A DNA stretch of 13,297 nucleotides from DASZPL01 sp035550315 (GTDB lineage Bacteria > Actinomycetota > Actinomycetes > JAFAQI01): NCBI GenBank assembly GCA_035550315.1, contig DASZPL010000072.1, positions 1 to 13,297 of the forward strand. Direction: 5' to 3'. A model generated the notes under the pieces. It had not been told where the DNA came from, made no database searches, and saw nothing but the letters and a program-made list of their open reading frames with translations. Position numbers and translations under genes: made by a program. Below are positions 12,608-13,297 of this stretch, in pieces; the stretch's first letter is position 1; each line of letters begins with the position of its first letter.

Positions 12608-13297
12608 CTACCGGGAGCACCCGGGGATGAGGTCGGTGGTGAGCAGGACGTGTCCGAGCGCGTTCCACGCATCGCCGTAGTACGTCGGGTATGCGGCGGC
12701 GACGCGGGCCGCGTCGTCCAGCAGGGCGTCGGCGGCGGTCTGCTGCCCCGCGGAGATCGCCGCCGCCGCCGCGGCGACCAGGCGCAGCGGCGAACGGTCG
12801 GAGTCCGCTGGCGCGCCGTCGAGGTTGCGGCTCAGTGCTCCGCTGTGTGCCGTGGGCGCGATCAGCCGCCACCATCGGGCGTCGAGGGCGTGGGTGGTTG
12901 TCGAGCATGCCGCCCACACGACGGCGCGCAACCCGTCGTCACCGGAGGCCGGTGGTGAGCCGGTCTGCGGTGCCGGCTCATCCGTCGCCGCGGTGCCGCC
13001 GCCGAGCCGTGCCCAGTCGGGCGGTAGCCGCCGGCCGCCGTCGGCGAGCTGCGCGAGGTGGGTGGCATCCGCGGCAGGCAGATCGTCCCAGCGATGGTCG
13101 TGGGTGAGGGCGGCGAGCGCGACGTCAGCGGGAAACGTCCAGTAGCCGGGTTCGACCCGGACTGGTGACCCAGGACGCATCGCCCACGGCCCCGCGGCGA
13201 GGGTCGGTCGGCCCTCGTCGTCGTAGCCGATCTCGGAGTTCGCAACCGCCGTCGCGACCCGGCGCGCCGCCGTCACGTCGCCGGGGACCGACCCGTG
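12608..13297 (-). CDS. C-terminal part of a glycoside hydrolase family 8-like protein (5' end outside window)
   Basis: The last 229 residues of a gene that enters from the right edge; the frame is open through base 13297, so the in-frame GTG at 13276 is not taken as the start. The segments AAGPWAMRPGSPVRVEPGYWTFPADVALAALT, RWDDL, LPPDWA and the ending YPTYYGDAWNALGHVLLTTDLIPGC resemble the C-terminal part of GH8 enzymes (endoglucanase/BcsZ type), an (alpha/alpha)6 barrel. The N-terminal catalytic glutamate region is not visible, so activity cannot be judged. An Ala/Gly/Pro-rich linker-like stretch lies mid-sequence (LGGGTAATDEPAPQTGSPPA). Bacterial GH8 genes often accompany polysaccharide synthesis genes, which may lie beyond the edge. 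The next gene follows 21 nt downstream. Confidence 0.62.
   Translation of the reverse strand, partial: HGSVPGDVTAARRVATAVANSEIGYDDEGRPTLAAGPWAMRPGSPVRVEPGYWTFPADVALAALTHDHRWDDLPAADATHLAQLADGGRRLPPDWARLGGGTAATDEPAPQTGSPPASGDDGLRAVVWAACSTTTHALDARWWRLIAPTAHSGALSRNLDGAPADSDRSPLRLVAAAAAAISAGQQTAADALLDDAARVAAAYPTYYGDAWNALGHVLLTTDLIPGCSR

Overview
The window is very GC-rich, densely packed bacterial chromosome. Frequent GTG starts, start/stop overlaps, an Rxyl_3153-type (mycofactocin-linked) alcohol dehydrogenase, a fused two-domain acyl-CoA dehydrogenase and several TAnnnT boxes directly before start codons all point to an actinobacterium. I cannot name the genus. No tRNA, rRNA, CRISPR array, insertion sequence or phage gene is visible, and no gene-free stretch exceeds about 130 bases.

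Layout. (1) Bases 1-4308, minus strand: a catabolic set transcribed right to left. It holds a secreted lipase (4308-3061), an NDMA/mycofactocin-type zinc alcohol dehydrogenase (3016-1868) and a fused acyl-CoA dehydrogenase (1797 to beyond the left edge). A perfect 17-bp palindrome (1813-1852) sits just before the acyl-CoA dehydrogenase. The three would fit ester hydrolysis, alcohol oxidation and beta-oxidation in sequence. (2) 4438-5821, plus strand: an AbiEi/DUF559-like nuclease-fold protein and a DUF427 protein. (3) 9475-5846, minus strand: five consecutive genes that all encode integral membrane proteins. In transcription order these are a heme-b-like 5-TM protein, a COG4705-like protein with a fourfold internal repeat and a His-rich tail, a UPF0104/LPG-synthase-type flippase-like protein, a COG4280-like protein with duplicated E-x2-E helices, and a 67-aa two-helix protein starting at a TTG inside the previous stop. 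(4) 9593-11487, plus strand: a NarL-type sensor kinase and response regulator, divergent from the membrane operon across 117 bp. (5) 11604-11786, plus: a 60-aa zinc-ribbon-like protein with a near-perfect ribosome binding site. (6) 13297-11810, minus: the end of a GH8-like glycosidase, then a secreted DUF1906/GH25-like TIM-barrel protein.

The most interesting part is the all-membrane operon 9475-5846. H-x13-H heme-type spacing, four ungapped W-x9-G-x3-[AG]-D repeats, a pentapeptide His/Pro tail and paired E-x2-E helices together suggest metal or redox transport, but no member has a function I can assign with confidence. The divergent two-component system is the obvious candidate regulator. 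The palindrome at 1813-1852 is the clearest regulatory signal: if the downstream gene is leaderless, it is centred near -35.
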